The notes under the pieces are model-generated. The model did not search any database and had not been told where the DNA came from. It saw nothing but the letters and a program-made list of their open reading frames with translations. DNA of 40,039 nt, taken from the NCBI GenBank assembly GCA_026390695.1, contig JAPLFL010000032.1, positions 1-40,039 of the forward strand, written 5' to 3'. This document shows positions 8,907 to 17,864 of the stretch, piece by piece. The stretch's first letter is position 1. Every line of letters starts with the position of its first letter. The position numbers and the translations under genes are program-made. This DNA is from Candidatus Kapaibacterium sp. Lineage in GTDB: Bacteria; Bacteroidota; Ignavibacteria; Kapaibacteriales; UBA2268.

Positions 8907-9692
8907 CTATACGATTTCAGTTATTTTCTGATATAAATTAGGTAAGCAATTTTGTCTCATACGGAATTTTGTTCCATGATTATGACCAGTTCTTGCATCA
9001 AAATCAACTAAAATATTTCCCTTATCGAGTTCATTTAGAAACCCATCAAAATTAAACTTCTGCAGCATCATAACTTTACAATAATGATAATATTCTTTGT
9101 TATTCTCCTTCTTTACATTGGCCTGCACATAAAAGCAATTCAATAACTTAGTACCAGCTTTGTTTGCCAAATCATCAAATCCCCAATACGGTTGAGGATT
9201 TAGTTCTAATAATCCAATATTCTTTTTTACTTTATTAAGCCAAATCTTGTGCTTATCGGAAACTAAGTCCGAATTAAATGAGATAAGAACCTTTCTATCA
9301 TTACGATCAATAATTACTTTAAAACCTCTATCACTCGGAGAATTACCATGTATTGTTTGACGGAATGACATCTCTGTTTCAGGATATTTTATTCCCGCCT
9401 GACTATGTTTCCAACCATACATAGGAAGTAATAATTGTGGAACAAAACCAATTGCTCTTGGCGAAGGTTCAATGTGAAATAAAGTAGTGAGTGAACTTGT
9501 ATTCAATCTTTGTGATTTTAATTCCCATTCTGCGGCATTGGGTATTGGAAGATTATTTTCCTGTATCCCAAGTAAATCTTCAAGTGTATTACCAATTCCT
9601 CCTTGATTCCCATGTCTTCGATTTTCAATCCAGCCTGTTGCTGCAATCTTTTTTAATTCAGTTATTAATTGTGGTTTAGTATAAATTTTCAT
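8907..9692 (-). CDS. Type II restriction endonuclease, MvaI/BcnI family
   Basis: 261 residues. The N-terminus holds the family signature GNTLEDLLGIQ (E38), followed by the PD-(D/E)XK-type active site around E57-L-K59. MvaI (CC^WGG) and BcnI (CC^SGG) belong to this family and act as monomers, nicking each strand in turn. The gene starts nine bases after the stop of the methyltransferase upstream, so the two form one operon on the minus strand. Oddity: by spacing, N52 sits where the metal-binding aspartate (D50 of MvaI, as I recall it) is expected, so activity may be impaired. Family assignment is strong; CCNGG-type specificity is inferred. Confidence 0.82.
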   Translation of the reverse strand: MKIYTKPQLITELKKIAATGWIENRRHGNQGGIGNTLEDLLGIQENNLPIPNAAEWELKSQRLNTSSLTTLFHIEPSPRAIGFVPQLLLPMYGWKHSQAGIKYPETEMSFRQTIHGNSPSDRGFKVIIDRNDRKVLISFNSDLVSDKHKIWLNKVKKNIGLLELNPQPYWGFDDLANKAGTKLLNCFYVQANVKKENNKEYYHYCKVMMLQKFNFDGFLNELDKGNILVDFDARTGHNHGTKFRMRQNCLPNLYQKITEIV

Positions 9693-9701
9693 TATAATGC
9701 T

Positions 9702-10472
9702 TTAAAATAGTGAAGAAGGTTTTAATTTGGATAACTCATTATGAATTTTATTATTTTCAATTCGATTTATTGACAACTCACAATATTCTGGAGATAATTC
9801 AATACCAATATAATGTCTTTTAAGAGCTTTTGCAACAACCGCAGTGGTTCCGCTACCTGAAAAAGGATCTAAAATGATATTCGCATTAGTAGATGAGATA
9901 ATCCTATCAATAAGTGCAACTGGATAAGGAGCGGGATGCTGATTATTCATCTCTTGTCCGAACTCCCAAACATCTCCGAAGGCATTCGCTTTAGGTGCGA
10001 GCTTAAACTTAGCTTTAGGAATTAGATAAATAACTTCATAAGTTGGTAAAAAATACCCGGGATTGAAATTTATACCACCTTTTCTGCGCCAAATAATGAT
10101 TTGTCTTACTGGAAGACTGTTAACTATGTCTTGTCTATCTTGTAACAATCCATCCTGAACTCTCCATTTATGATTATAGAATATAGCTCCATCTTCCTTA
10201 ATAAGTCTGTACATTTCTTTAAGACAATTTCTTTGCCAAATAACATATTCTTCGTGTGGCATATTATCATTATGGTGTGAATAACCATTAACTAAAGCTG
10301 CCCCAGCCCATTTTCCACCACGCCCATCTTTCATTCCATTTCCCGTAGAATTCTTTAGATTATACGGAGGCGAAGTTACAACCAAATCAATAGAATTGTC
10401 GGGCATCTTTTGCATTATTTCGAGACAATCACCACAGATTATTTGATCTAAATGTTCTTCTGTGAAATTCAT
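9702..10472 (-). CDS. DNA methyltransferase of the restriction-modification system (beta class, probably m4C)
   Basis: 256 residues. The catalytic motif TSPPYN (S34-P-P-Y) comes first and the AdoMet-binding motif DPFSGSGTT near the C-terminus, which is the order of beta-class amino-methyltransferases. SPPY is usual for N4-cytosine enzymes, DPPY for N6-adenine. M.MvaI, partner of the reference endonuclease, is an m4C enzyme, which agrees with the neighbouring gene. It protects host DNA from that endonuclease. The ATG at 10472 gives a complete N-terminus (MNFTEEHLDQIICGDCLEIM). It is first in the two-gene operon, as expected if protection has to precede cutting. Confidence 0.88.
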   Translation of the reverse strand: MNFTEEHLDQIICGDCLEIMQKMPDNSIDLVVTSPPYNLKNSTGNGMKDGRGGKWAGAALVNGYSHHNDNMPHEEYVIWQRNCLKEMYRLIKEDGAIFYNHKWRVQDGLLQDRQDIVNSLPVRQIIIWRRKGGINFNPGYFLPTYEVIYLIPKAKFKLAPKANAFGDVWEFGQEMNNQHPAPYPVALIDRIISSTNANIILDPFSGSGTTAVVAKALKRHYIGIELSPEYCELSINRIENNKIHNELSKLKPSSLF

Positions 10473-10614
10473 AATTAGTTTTCGATTCTATTTTATTTTA
10501 CAAAACATCAACACAATGGTTTAAACGTATAATTTATTGAAATATTTTATATGATAATCTCTCCTCACCACCCACAGCCCAAACCGCGCCATCATCCAAG
10601 CCATATTTCCTTTG

Positions 10615-10709
10615 TCTGAATCACGGATTAAGCGGATTAGAGGATTAAAAGGATTCTGGAATGGATTAAATCCGTCTAATCCATTAATCCGTTTCATCCG
10701 TGATTCAGA
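10615..10709. repeat. TCTGAATC palindromic repeat, single copy
   Basis: A 95-bp element begins TCTGAATCACGGATTAAG and ends ATCCGTGATTCAGA. The arms are near-perfect complements and meet around AAATCC/GGATTT in the middle, so it folds into one hairpin. A flanking segment of about 59 bp (AGTTCCCTGCATCATTCC... at 10710-10768) reappears after the tandem copies at 11281-11339, so a larger unit was duplicated. Open frames across it merely translate the repeat. Confidence 0.85.
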
Positions 10710-10791
10710 AGTTCCCTGCATCATTCCTCTCCAATTACAAAATTAAGGAATATTTTTGAAATAACAAAAACTATTTATCTTCTTCATTCCT

Positions 10792-10960
10792 TATCACGTA
10801 GTGATTAAATATTGGTAGCAGTTCATTTCCCCCTGGTTTCTCTTATCCCGTAGGGATTAAATATTCAAAAGGCTTATGGAAATATATAATCACTACGTAC
10901 GTGATAAGAAGGGGCGGGGAGAGATTCATCATTCTACCAATATGTAATCACTACGTGATA
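10792..10960. repeat. REP-like repeats built on TATCACGTAGTGAT
   Basis: TATCACGTAGTGATTAAATA with TTGGTAG (10792-10818) has an inverted partner at 10934-10960 (CTACCAATATGTAATCACTA...). Between them lies a variant, TATCCCGTAGGGATTAAATA, at 10844-10866, and an inverted partial copy near 10890-10910. The core of each is itself a palindrome. The form resembles REP/BIME units mobilised by Y1 transposases, but no such transposase gene is in the window. Confidence 0.65.
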
Positions 10961-10975
10961 TTTGGAAAAAGCCCT

Positions 10976-11280
10976 TCTGAATCACGGATTAACCGGATTA
11001 AATGATTAAGAGGATTTTGGAATGGATTAAATCCGTCTAATCCATTAATCCGTTTCATCCGCGATTCAGAATTACACTTGTCTGAATCACGGATTAACCG
11101 GATTAAATGATTAAGAGGATTCTGTAATGGATTAAATCCATCTAATCCATTAATCCGTTTCATCCGCGATTCAGAATTACCCTTGTCTGAATCACGGATT
11201 AACCGGATTAAATGATTAAGAGGATTCTGGAATGGATTTAATCCGTCTAATCCATTAATCCGTTTAATCCGCGATTCAGA
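10976..11280. repeat. Three tandem TCTGAATC palindromes, 105-bp period
   Basis: Three 95-bp hairpin units start at 10976, 11081 and 11186, separated by ten bases (AATTACxCTTG). Each begins TCTGAATCACGGATTAACCG and ends with GCGATTCAGA. They are nearly identical and belong to the same family as the copy at 10615-10709 and as the ends of the GxxExxY elements at 38134-38730 and 39389-39830. Confidence 0.88.
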
Positions 11281-11401
11281 AGTTCCCTGCATCATTCCTC
11301 TCCAATTACAAAATTAAGGAATATTTTGGAAATAACAAACAATATTTTTCTGCTTTATACCAAACCGCGCCATCATTATATCAATACTCAGCTGCATTTT
11401 A

Positions 11402-14400
11402 TCACTCCTGAACATTGCCTATGCGGAAATTTTGTCCTTGGGAGCGGCCGTCGGGATGTTGTTCCACCCCCAGCGATTTACATTTCTCCGGAACACCTGT
11501 ATCAATGTAGGCCTTGAGATCAACAACAAGGATGTCGTGTTCCATATTAGCCGCCTTGCCATTCAAACCCTCTAACATGACATAGGAAAAGATGCCGTGA
11601 CCAAGATCAATGTGTTCATAGGCTGGACTTGACGCCGAAGTGGATGAAATAACAGTCAATCCGGAGCTTCTGGCAAGACGCGCGACTGCTTGGCCCCCGA
11701 CCGAGACTGTATCGGAAGCAATATCGGATACTAATTTACCGGATTTGCATGCATCAATGATCACCAGCTGTTTATTTGCCGACACATTTACCATTAAAGA
11801 ACGTAATTCCTGACTGGACAAGCCCTGATTTACTAATTGGTTGTAGTCCCATTCCATGACGGAGTGAAGCACGAGATAAAAATCAGCTTTCGTGGAGTTC
11901 TTTGGGGCGCACGTGGTTCCATGACCAACGAAATAGAATACAAAAATGTCTTCCGGCTTTGCTTTTTTAGCGACCTCATTGAAGGCATTGATGACCGCGG
12001 ATTTCTCAGCCTGCGAATTGATAAAGGAATAGAGTTTCGTCTCTTTGGCAATGTTTGTCGCGCGTTTAAGCATGGTTGCCGTAACAGCTTCCTGGTCTAA
12101 TCTGGCAAAGGGAAGATGGAATTTGGGATTTTTATAATCGCTGATACCAATGGCAATGATGTACAGATTACTTTTGGGCTTCTCTCCGGTTCTAAATATC
12201 TTGATTTCGGCAGGAAAAGATTCGGTTTGCTCTTTATCAATGGCAATCGCACGAAAGGAATTAAACTCCGGCGTAAGATATAAGGTGTATTCCTTTTCAT
12301 ATTTACCGGTTATGGGATTATCAAAGATCTCCGACTTAACTAATTTATCATTCGCGAATATTCTTAACTCGGAGCAGGGAGTTTTGCGGGATTCAATTTC
12401 TATTTTTAACTTGACCGAATCAGTCGTAAGCGTATCCGCAGTAGAATTAATAGTCACCAGCGGAGGTAAATTAAGCACCGCGACAGCTTTAGTCATGCGC
12501 CTTTTAAGAACATCATTCTGCAAAGCAGGTAATAAGCTTGGATAGAACAGTTTTTCAAAGAACGCCTCAATCAAAAGAGGCTGATCTTTATCAACCCAGT
12601 GAAGATTGCGAACACCTTCCGGTGATCCGTCAAAATGACCATCGGCGCTAACAACAGCCCAGTCGTTTTTATTAATATTTGTCAGAGTAGCGAGAGTTGC
12701 GGTCGAGGAATCGGCCTTTTGGATGTCCCACAATTTAATAACGCCATCGGTCGAGCCACTAATAAGCATCTTATCATCCATACCAAAGGTGATTTTATTA
12801 ACGATATTAGCGTGCGCACGAGAAATTTTACGAATAATTTTAAAATCGGAATTGAGATCATATATATTAATATTATTATCATAAGCACCGGACGCGAGAA
12901 AACGACCAGATTTGCTGAGCGCAATAGTAGAGATTTGAGTGCCCGCATGAGATTTAGGAAATTCATGAATAACAGAACCGTTCTGAGCATTAATAAGATT
13001 GATTTTGCCATCATCGCCCGCAGAAAAGAGAGTATCGCCCGTTGCCGAGAAACATAAATCCGAGATCTTGGAAGCATGAGAAGAGATTTTATATATTAAT
13101 TTATTAGAATTTATATTCCATGAATAGATTTTGCCTTCATTCGAGCCTGCCGAGATAATTTCGGAGTTCGGCGAGAAAGCAATACGGGAGATATTATCTT
13201 CAGCTTTGAACTCCGCAAGAGTTTTGCAAGAAGGCAGCTCATAAACATAGAGGGAATTTTCAGAGCAAGCCGCGAAATATTTTGAATTAAAATCAATCCG
13301 CGTACAAGAAACAAGATTCTGAGGTGTTTTAAAGGATTTAAATTCATTTTTAGATAAATCATAAAGCTCAAGATAATCGCCCCCGACACCTCCGAGCGCA
13401 ATAAACTTTCCATCCTGAGACGCCGAAACAGAAAATAAGTTGCCGATTTTAGTAGCGATAGACACCGGAGCAGAACCATCCTCCAGATTCCACATTCTTA
13501 TAAAGTTATCATCATTAACGGAGAAGAGCATATTATTAACAGAGACGAGATCATTAACATTTTGGATTACCCCGGTTAAAACATGAATGCTCCGGCGAGA
13601 GGCAATGCTCCAAATACGTATCTTGCCATCCGACGAGCCAGAAGCTAAGAGCTGCCCATCAGGACTAAACGAGAAAGTATTAACAGCATCGTCGTGTCCG
13701 ATGAAAACAATAGAGTCATTTGTATAAACATTGCGTAATATGATGGCATTATTCTCTTCGACGGCGGAACAGAAGTATCTTCCGTCGGGACTTAAACCGA
13801 TTCCGTAGGAAAAACCTTGGAATTTTCTGATACTTTTGCTTTCTTTCATGTCCCAGATGAGTACGGTGGAATCAGATTCGCGTGAGGCAAGTGTTTTTCC
13901 ATCTTCGCTGAGAGCCATAGATGTTACGTTAGTGTTATGACCTTCTAATGAGGGGAAAATTTGGCGGTCGGGGTTTAATCCTCTGAGTTTTATAGTGCCT
14001 TCTTCACCGGCGACAGCGAAAAAAGTGCCGTCTTTAGCCATAACAATCGAGGAAAGTGGCTTCCGTTCGGAGAAATTTCCGATTGGGTCTTTTTGAGTTA
14101 CATCCCATTTGAATATATAACTGTCTTTGCCAATGCTGATGAATGTATTTGTACCGTAAATAAATTCCACACCAGATACTTGAAACTGATGTTTGCGGAA
14201 AACTTTCATTAATTTGCCGGTTTCGAGATTCCAAAGCCGTATTGATCGGTCTGCACTGGCGGAAACAAGCAAATCGCCTTTGGAATTGAAGGAAATATGA
14301 GTTACTTCCTTTTCGTGGCCGACTAAATCATAGATTAATAAGCCTGTGGCAACATCCCAAACCTTGATTGTCTGGTCTTCGCTCGCGCTGGCAAGCATTT

Positions 14401-14536
14401 TGCCATCGGGGCTGAAGCGCAGGCAGTTGATGGAGCTGGAACTTTTGTGACCGGACTGAAGCATAAGGCGTGGGGCTTCGGCGTAAAGTCTGATTATTGA
14501 GATTAGGAGTATAGCGGTTATCAGGAGTTTTTTCAT
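11402..14536 (-). CDS. WD40-repeat protein with C-terminal caspase-like (C14) peptidase domain
   Basis: Read from the ATG at 14536 (MKKLLITAILLISIIRLYAEAP) it has 1044 residues and a clean signal peptide; the frame is open 12 codons further, but a -7 promoter element at 14570-14577 would start transcription inside that extension. Residues ~35-615 carry about a dozen WD40 repeats (…SFSPDGQLLASGSSDGKIRIWS…). A linker follows, then a caspase-like fold from ~790 (NLYIIAIGISDYKN). The catalytic dyad is present: H872 in FYFVGHGT and C930 in IIDACKSG. Such proteins are predicted to be proteases controlled by a WD40 sensor platform. The signal peptide would place it in the periplasm or outside. No sorting tail is seen. 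Confidence 0.88.
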   Translation of the reverse strand: MKKLLITAILLISIIRLYAEAPRLMLQSGHKSSSSINCLRFSPDGKMLASASEDQTIKVWDVATGLLIYDLVGHEKEVTHISFNSKGDLLVSASADRSIRLWNLETGKLMKVFRKHQFQVSGVEFIYGTNTFISIGKDSYIFKWDVTQKDPIGNFSERKPLSSIVMAKDGTFFAVAGEEGTIKLRGLNPDRQIFPSLEGHNTNVTSMALSEDGKTLASRESDSTVLIWDMKESKSIRKFQGFSYGIGLSPDGRYFCSAVEENNAIILRNVYTNDSIVFIGHDDAVNTFSFSPDGQLLASGSSDGKIRIWSIASRRSIHVLTGVIQNVNDLVSVNNMLFSVNDDNFIRMWNLEDGSAPVSIATKIGNLFSVSASQDGKFIALGGVGGDYLELYDLSKNEFKSFKTPQNLVSCTRIDFNSKYFAACSENSLYVYELPSCKTLAEFKAEDNISRIAFSPNSEIISAGSNEGKIYSWNINSNKLIYKISSHASKISDLCFSATGDTLFSAGDDGKINLINAQNGSVIHEFPKSHAGTQISTIALSKSGRFLASGAYDNNINIYDLNSDFKIIRKISRAHANIVNKITFGMDDKMLISGSTDGVIKLWDIQKADSSTATLATLTNINKNDWAVVSADGHFDGSPEGVRNLHWVDKDQPLLIEAFFEKLFYPSLLPALQNDVLKRRMTKAVAVLNLPPLVTINSTADTLTTDSVKLKIEIESRKTPCSELRIFANDKLVKSEIFDNPITGKYEKEYTLYLTPEFNSFRAIAIDKEQTESFPAEIKIFRTGEKPKSNLYIIAIGISDYKNPKFHLPFARLDQEAVTATMLKRATNIAKETKLYSFINSQAEKSAVINAFNEVAKKAKPEDIFVFYFVGHGTTCAPKNSTKADFYLVLHSVMEWDYNQLVNQGLSSQELRSLMVNVSANKQLVIIDACKSGKLVSDIASDTVSVGGQAVARLARSSGLTVISSTSASSPAYEHIDLGHGIFSYVMLEGLNGKAANMEHDILVVDLKAYIDTGVPEKCKSLGVEQHPDGRSQGQNFRIGNVQE

Positions 14537-14569
14537 ATTTTCAATTTTAGTTAATATACTTTCATCATA

Positions 14570-14577
14570 CAAAAATA
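14570..14577 (-). promoter_or_regulatory. Candidate -7 element (TATTTTTG) for the WD40-caspase gene
   Basis: On the minus strand this reads TATTTTTG, an exact TAnnTTTG match. It would give a start site near 14565, just upstream of the ATG at 14536. No clear TTTG box lies 20 bases further upstream, so this rests on one element. Confidence 0.3.
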
Positions 14578-14677
14578 ATAAAAAAAAATGAGAAAAATAT
14601 GATTGGTGTTAAATCGGATTTATAAAGACAAAAGAAATAAAGGAATTCCAATATTTATAAAGAAAAGTTAAATAATG

Positions 14678-14709
14678 TTTGACTGGAACGTTTATATTTT
14701 GTAATTTTG
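14678..14709 (+). promoter_or_regulatory. Bacteroidota-type promoter (TTTG-N20-TAATTTTG)
   Basis: TTTG at 14678-14681, then exactly 20 bases, then TAATTTTG at 14702-14709. Both boxes and the spacing match the group consensus. Transcription would begin near 14715, with the ATG at 14744 and a purine-rich GGGAAGGAAAG stretch between. Confidence 0.65.
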
Positions 14710-14743
14710 TAGTTTAGAGAATTGGGAAGGAAAGAGTATTGGC

Positions 14744-16006
14744 ATGAAAAAGAAAATATTTGTACTCTTATTGATTTTTATTTCTTTTTTTGAAGCAAAA
14801 GCAGTAAATTCTGAATGGGTTTCCTTTTATCTGATGATACCAGATTTCAATGTAAAATTTGATTTTATCAAGCAATATGATAAAAATAAAATTTGGTTTA
14901 CTAATAATTGTAATTCATATAAATCAGTTAACAACGTAATCAAATGGTATGGTTATGAATTTAGTTCAACTTATGACCTCGAAATTGACAGAACTTTGTT
15001 TGTTTGGAAGGTTGAATCAAAATTAGGGTCCGGTATCGAAAAGCGTAATTCAAATGATTCTGTTATAAAAGCTTATGGACATTCGGACACAACATTTCCA
15101 TCTGGTAGTTATTGGTCGGTAGCAGTTGATTCTTTAAATAACAAATGGTTCGGTTTAGATTCCGGCTTAATGAAATATAACGATACTTCTTGGTCTTTGA
15201 TAAAAACAAAAGATAAAATTGCTCATATATGTGCAAATAAAAAAAACGAGATTTGGGCTGTTTTTGATATTAACTTTAAATATTCCTATATTGGGAGATT
15301 TGATGGTAAGAATTGGTCTTATTTTGATTCCACTCAAACAGGGATAAGTCGTTCTGGTTTTAATATTCATATTAATTCGGATTCTCAAAATAGGATTTGG
15401 ATTCGTTCAGATAGCTTTATCTCCTTTTTTGATGGTACATGGCACCAGATTATTAATATTGCGAAAAATTTGTTGGATGCAGATGGGATTTGTATAAAAA
15501 ATGATGTTGTTTGGCTTGGTGGTAAGGGTATATTATTGAAACTGGAAAATGGACTATCATCAGGGATTAATATGCCGAGCTTTGCGGGTGAAAGAATATA
15601 TACAATTGGTATTGATGCAGATAACAATAAGTAGATGATTACAAAAAGTGCAGGTTCTTCATTTCCACAAGTATCAATTTACCGAGAAGGTGGAGTCGTT
15701 GGAAATTTTGTATTTGTCGATACTAAAATCACTGTACTTGATCCTTCCATTATAAGTACATTTAACTGCTCCCCCAACCCCTTCACCGCGCAGCTTGCGA
15801 TTAGCTACTCGTTGCCGCAGCCCGCACAAACTTCTCTTTCTCTTTGCGATATTCAGGGCAATACAGTAGCCATCATTGCACCGGAGCAGCAAGCAGAGGG
15901 CCCGGTGAATCTGGATTACGACTCCTCTGCCCTGCCAGCAGGAACTTATTTATTAACGCTGCGGGTAGCAGGGAAGGCTTTCACCAAGAAGATTATTAAA
16001 ATGTAG
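14744..16006 (+). pseudogene. T9SS-sorted propeller protein broken by an in-frame TAG
   Basis: An 891-base frame (296 residues, signal peptide MKKKIFVLLLIFISFFEAKA) stops with TAG at 15632-15634. The same frame continues immediately (ATG at 15635) for 123 residues and ends in a Por-type sorting tail (SPNPFTAQLAISYSLPQ..., LPAGTYLLTL, KKIIKM). Across the stop the text reads IDADNNK-stop-MITKSAG. The body has other blades of the form D-x-x-N-x-x-W (VDSLNNKWFGLDSG, SDSQNRIWIRSD), so the TAG very probably replaced a TGG tryptophan codon in a two-component-regulator-type propeller. The tail (from ~15765) is clearly richer in G+C than the body. Either a pseudogene, or two frames if the stop is suppressed. 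Confidence 0.75.
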
Positions 16007-16039
16007 GATTTAGAATGAAAAATGAGATTAATTAACACA

Positions 16040-16190
16040 CTACCTAACCCCCTCTTAATAGAGGATGAACTGGAAAAATGTTCGATTTTTTTCTTCTTTC
16101 TACCTTCTATAACCTTGTGTTTAGAAGATGAGCGAATTTTTCTATTTTTTGCAGTATCTCCGTACCATTAAGTTAAGGAGGGGAAAAGAA
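16040..16190. repeat. Decayed inverted-repeat element
   Basis: CTAACCCCCTCTTAA at about 16044-16058 is roughly complementary to TTAAGGAGGGGAAAAG near 16171-16188. The span between contains a weaker inner symmetry (GAAAAATGTTCGATTTTTTT against GAGCGAATTTTTC). It looks like a MITE of the CCCCTCCTTAA type. No gene is seen between 16007 and 16321 otherwise. Confidence 0.4.
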
Positions 16191-16321
16191 GAAGAAAAGA
16201 GAATTTTCCATTAGAACAAATTTCTGACTGGAGAAAAAAAACAGAGCAAAAAAGAAAATAATGTAATATTAAATAAATATGTACGTCTTCAATTAAAATA
16301 TTAATTTTGAAAGAATTTATC

Positions 16322-16492
16322 ATGCAGACTTTAACATTAAGTAATAATGAAATCCCGCTTAAAGCCTTGCGAGGACTGATGAAAGAAGTCGCAATGGAAG
16401 CGAAAGAAAAAGCTTTTATTGCAGATCAAATTTTAAACGAAAGAATAAGAGAAGAATTATCGAATTTAATAAATAGAAGAAATGCTTGCTGA
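16322..16492 (+). CDS. Small antitoxin-like protein upstream of the zeta-like toxin
   Basis: Read from the ATG at 16322 it has 56 residues (MQTLTLSNNEIPLKALRGLM...), mostly charged helix; the frame is open five residues further upstream (16307). No DNA-binding fold is recognisable. Its stop (TGA, 16490-16492) overlaps the start of the P-loop gene at 16482 by 11 bases, the usual layout of a toxin-antitoxin pair, so it is probably the antitoxin. The assignment rests on position and size. Confidence 0.6.
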   Translation: MQTLTLSNNEIPLKALRGLMKEVAMEAKEKAFIADQILNERIREELSNLINRRNAC

Positions 16493-17087
16493 TATTAAAC
16501 CTGTACTCATTGTAATTGCTGGCCCTAATGGTGCAGGTAAAACTTCAATTACGAGTAAAATACTACAACATCAATGGGTTGAGGGATGTATTTATATAAA
16601 TCCTGATATAATCGCTCAAGAACGCTTTGGAGATTGGAATTCACAAACAGCAGTGAAAAAAGCAATTGAATATTCTTCTGATTTACGTGAAAAATGTCTT
16701 TCTGATAAAGTTAATTTTATTTTTGAGACTGTTTTATCAGCCGAAGACAAATTGGATTTTCTTAAAAAAGCTAAGGATGAAGGTTATTTCATTAGATTAT
16801 TTTTTGTGGGCACTAACCATCCTTCTATAAATGCCAGTAGAATCACAAGAAGAGTAATGCAAGGTGGCCATGACGTGCCTATTAGCAAAATAATTAGCAG
16901 ATATTCAAAATCTATCGCAAATTGTGCAATTGTTTCCAAGATGATTGACAGATTATATGTTTACGACAATTCCGTTGAGTTTGTAGAACCATTGCTTCTA
17001 TTCAGAACCATGGATGGTAAATTAATTAAAACTTATAGAAATGTTGATAATTGGGCAAAGCCAATTCTGGATTATTTAAATGAATAG
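16482..17087 (+). CDS. Zeta-toxin-like P-loop kinase
   Basis: 201 residues. A Walker A motif GPNGAGKT lies at residues 14-21, followed by a phosphotransferase-like fold with NPD (INPDIIAQERFG) and FET (FIFETVLS) motifs typical of the zeta toxin/PezT-like family. Zeta toxins phosphorylate UDP-N-acetylglucosamine and block peptidoglycan synthesis; whether this member does so is not known. Many bacterial relatives of this length are annotated only as zeta-toxin family or AAA ATPases. The 11-base overlap with the small gene upstream supports a toxin-antitoxin module. Low G+C like the surroundings; flanked on both sides by copies of a T9SS tail. Confidence 0.75.
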   Translation: MLADIKPVLIVIAGPNGAGKTSITSKILQHQWVEGCIYINPDIIAQERFGDWNSQTAVKKAIEYSSDLREKCLSDKVNFIFETVLSAEDKLDFLKKAKDEGYFIRLFFVGTNHPSINASRITRRVMQGGHDVPISKIISRYSKSIANCAIVSKMIDRLYVYDNSVEFVEPLLLFRTMDGKLIKTYRNVDNWAKPILDYLNE

Positions 17088-17091
17088 ACTT

Positions 17092-17235
17092 ACATAGCAC
17101 TGGAGCAGCAAGCAGAGGGCCCGGTGAATCTGGATTACGACTCCTCTGCCCTGCCAGCAGGAACGTATTTATTAACGCTGTGGGTAGCAGGGCAGGCTTT
17201 CACCAAGAAGATTATTAAAATATAGGATTTAGAAT
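17092..17235 (+). repeat. Second copy of a T9SS sorting-tail segment
   Basis: This stretch (GCACTGGAGCAGCAAGCAGA... to ATAGGATTTAGAATGAA) is about 95 percent identical by eye to 15878-16018, the last ~45 codons and stop of the propeller gene upstream. It lies five bases after the zeta-like gene stop. The reading frame of the tail is preserved (LPAGTYLLTLWVAGQAFTKKIIKI) but nothing is fused to it. It marks insertion or duplication around the toxin module. Confidence 0.85.
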
Positions 17236-17864
17236 GAAGAAAAATAGAATTACCGGTCAGATGGAATATCTGGCTGGAGGGGGATACTACATGTTTATTG
17301 TATATATTGCAAATTTACAAATCTTTTTGATAAAATTCGTCAAATGAGTTTCAATATTTTTATAAATTTCTTCTTTAATTTCATTTGAAGTAGCTCTTAA
17401 AGCCAATCAATTAATATCCTAATGGAAAAATAAGAAATTTCAGTATTTTATATTTTTGTAATATGTTAATGTACACTATATACAGCAAAAAAATCAACTA
17501 CTACACTGTGTATAAGTTGGCTTCTGTCGCTGCTTATGTTGAATTATCAATTCTGGAATTGATAGTTCAACATAGAATTCTGCTTTATCAATTTACATGA
17601 ATTCGGCTCCTATTCTGGTAAATTAATGAGAATGCCAATATTCTCAAATTTAACTCATTGATCATGGCTGTAGGAGCTATTATATAAATTTGATTTGTTT
17701 CAAGTCACTCAAGTCCATTCCTCAGTGGCTCTGACAGCTACCTGTAAAAATATTTGCAAAAATCAATTATTATTTGCCTCAGAATGAATAATCATTTAAT
17801 ATTCACCTTATAGGCAAAAACTATGTTTCCATAAATTCATCTTGTCAAACAAAATTATCCGTAA
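17236..17864. other. Intergenic region with a strong hairpin
   Basis: No convincing gene. A near-perfect inverted repeat with 19-base arms at 17535-17553 and 17556-17574 (TATGTTGAATTATCAATTC against its complement, one mismatch) has a two-base loop. A 43-codon frame (17469-17600) covers it but has no support. On the minus strand, 17317-17405 translates without stops to a helical fragment (ALRATSNEIKEEIYKNI) that may be a gene relic. The start of the RHS reading frame lies at the right end. Confidence 0.4.

Noticed and set aside
10521..11295. Small minus-strand frames starting MMQGTSES
   Set aside because: They are only the translation of the TCTGAATC palindromes; the same peptide repeats (MKRINGLDGFNP) because the DNA does.
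12097..13479. Several 60-140 residue frames on both strands inside the WD40-caspase gene
   Set aside because: Shadows of the large gene, which has an uninterrupted frame with clear domain structure.
17317..17405. Minus-strand fragment reading ALRATSNEIKEEIYKNI, vaguely like part of FliG
   Set aside because: About 30 residues without stop, no extension on either side, and no other motility gene nearby; not enough to call.
17469..17600. 43-residue frame MYTIYSKKINYYTVYKLAS on the plus strand
   Set aside because: No ribosome binding site, covers a near-perfect hairpin, and composition does not suggest coding.
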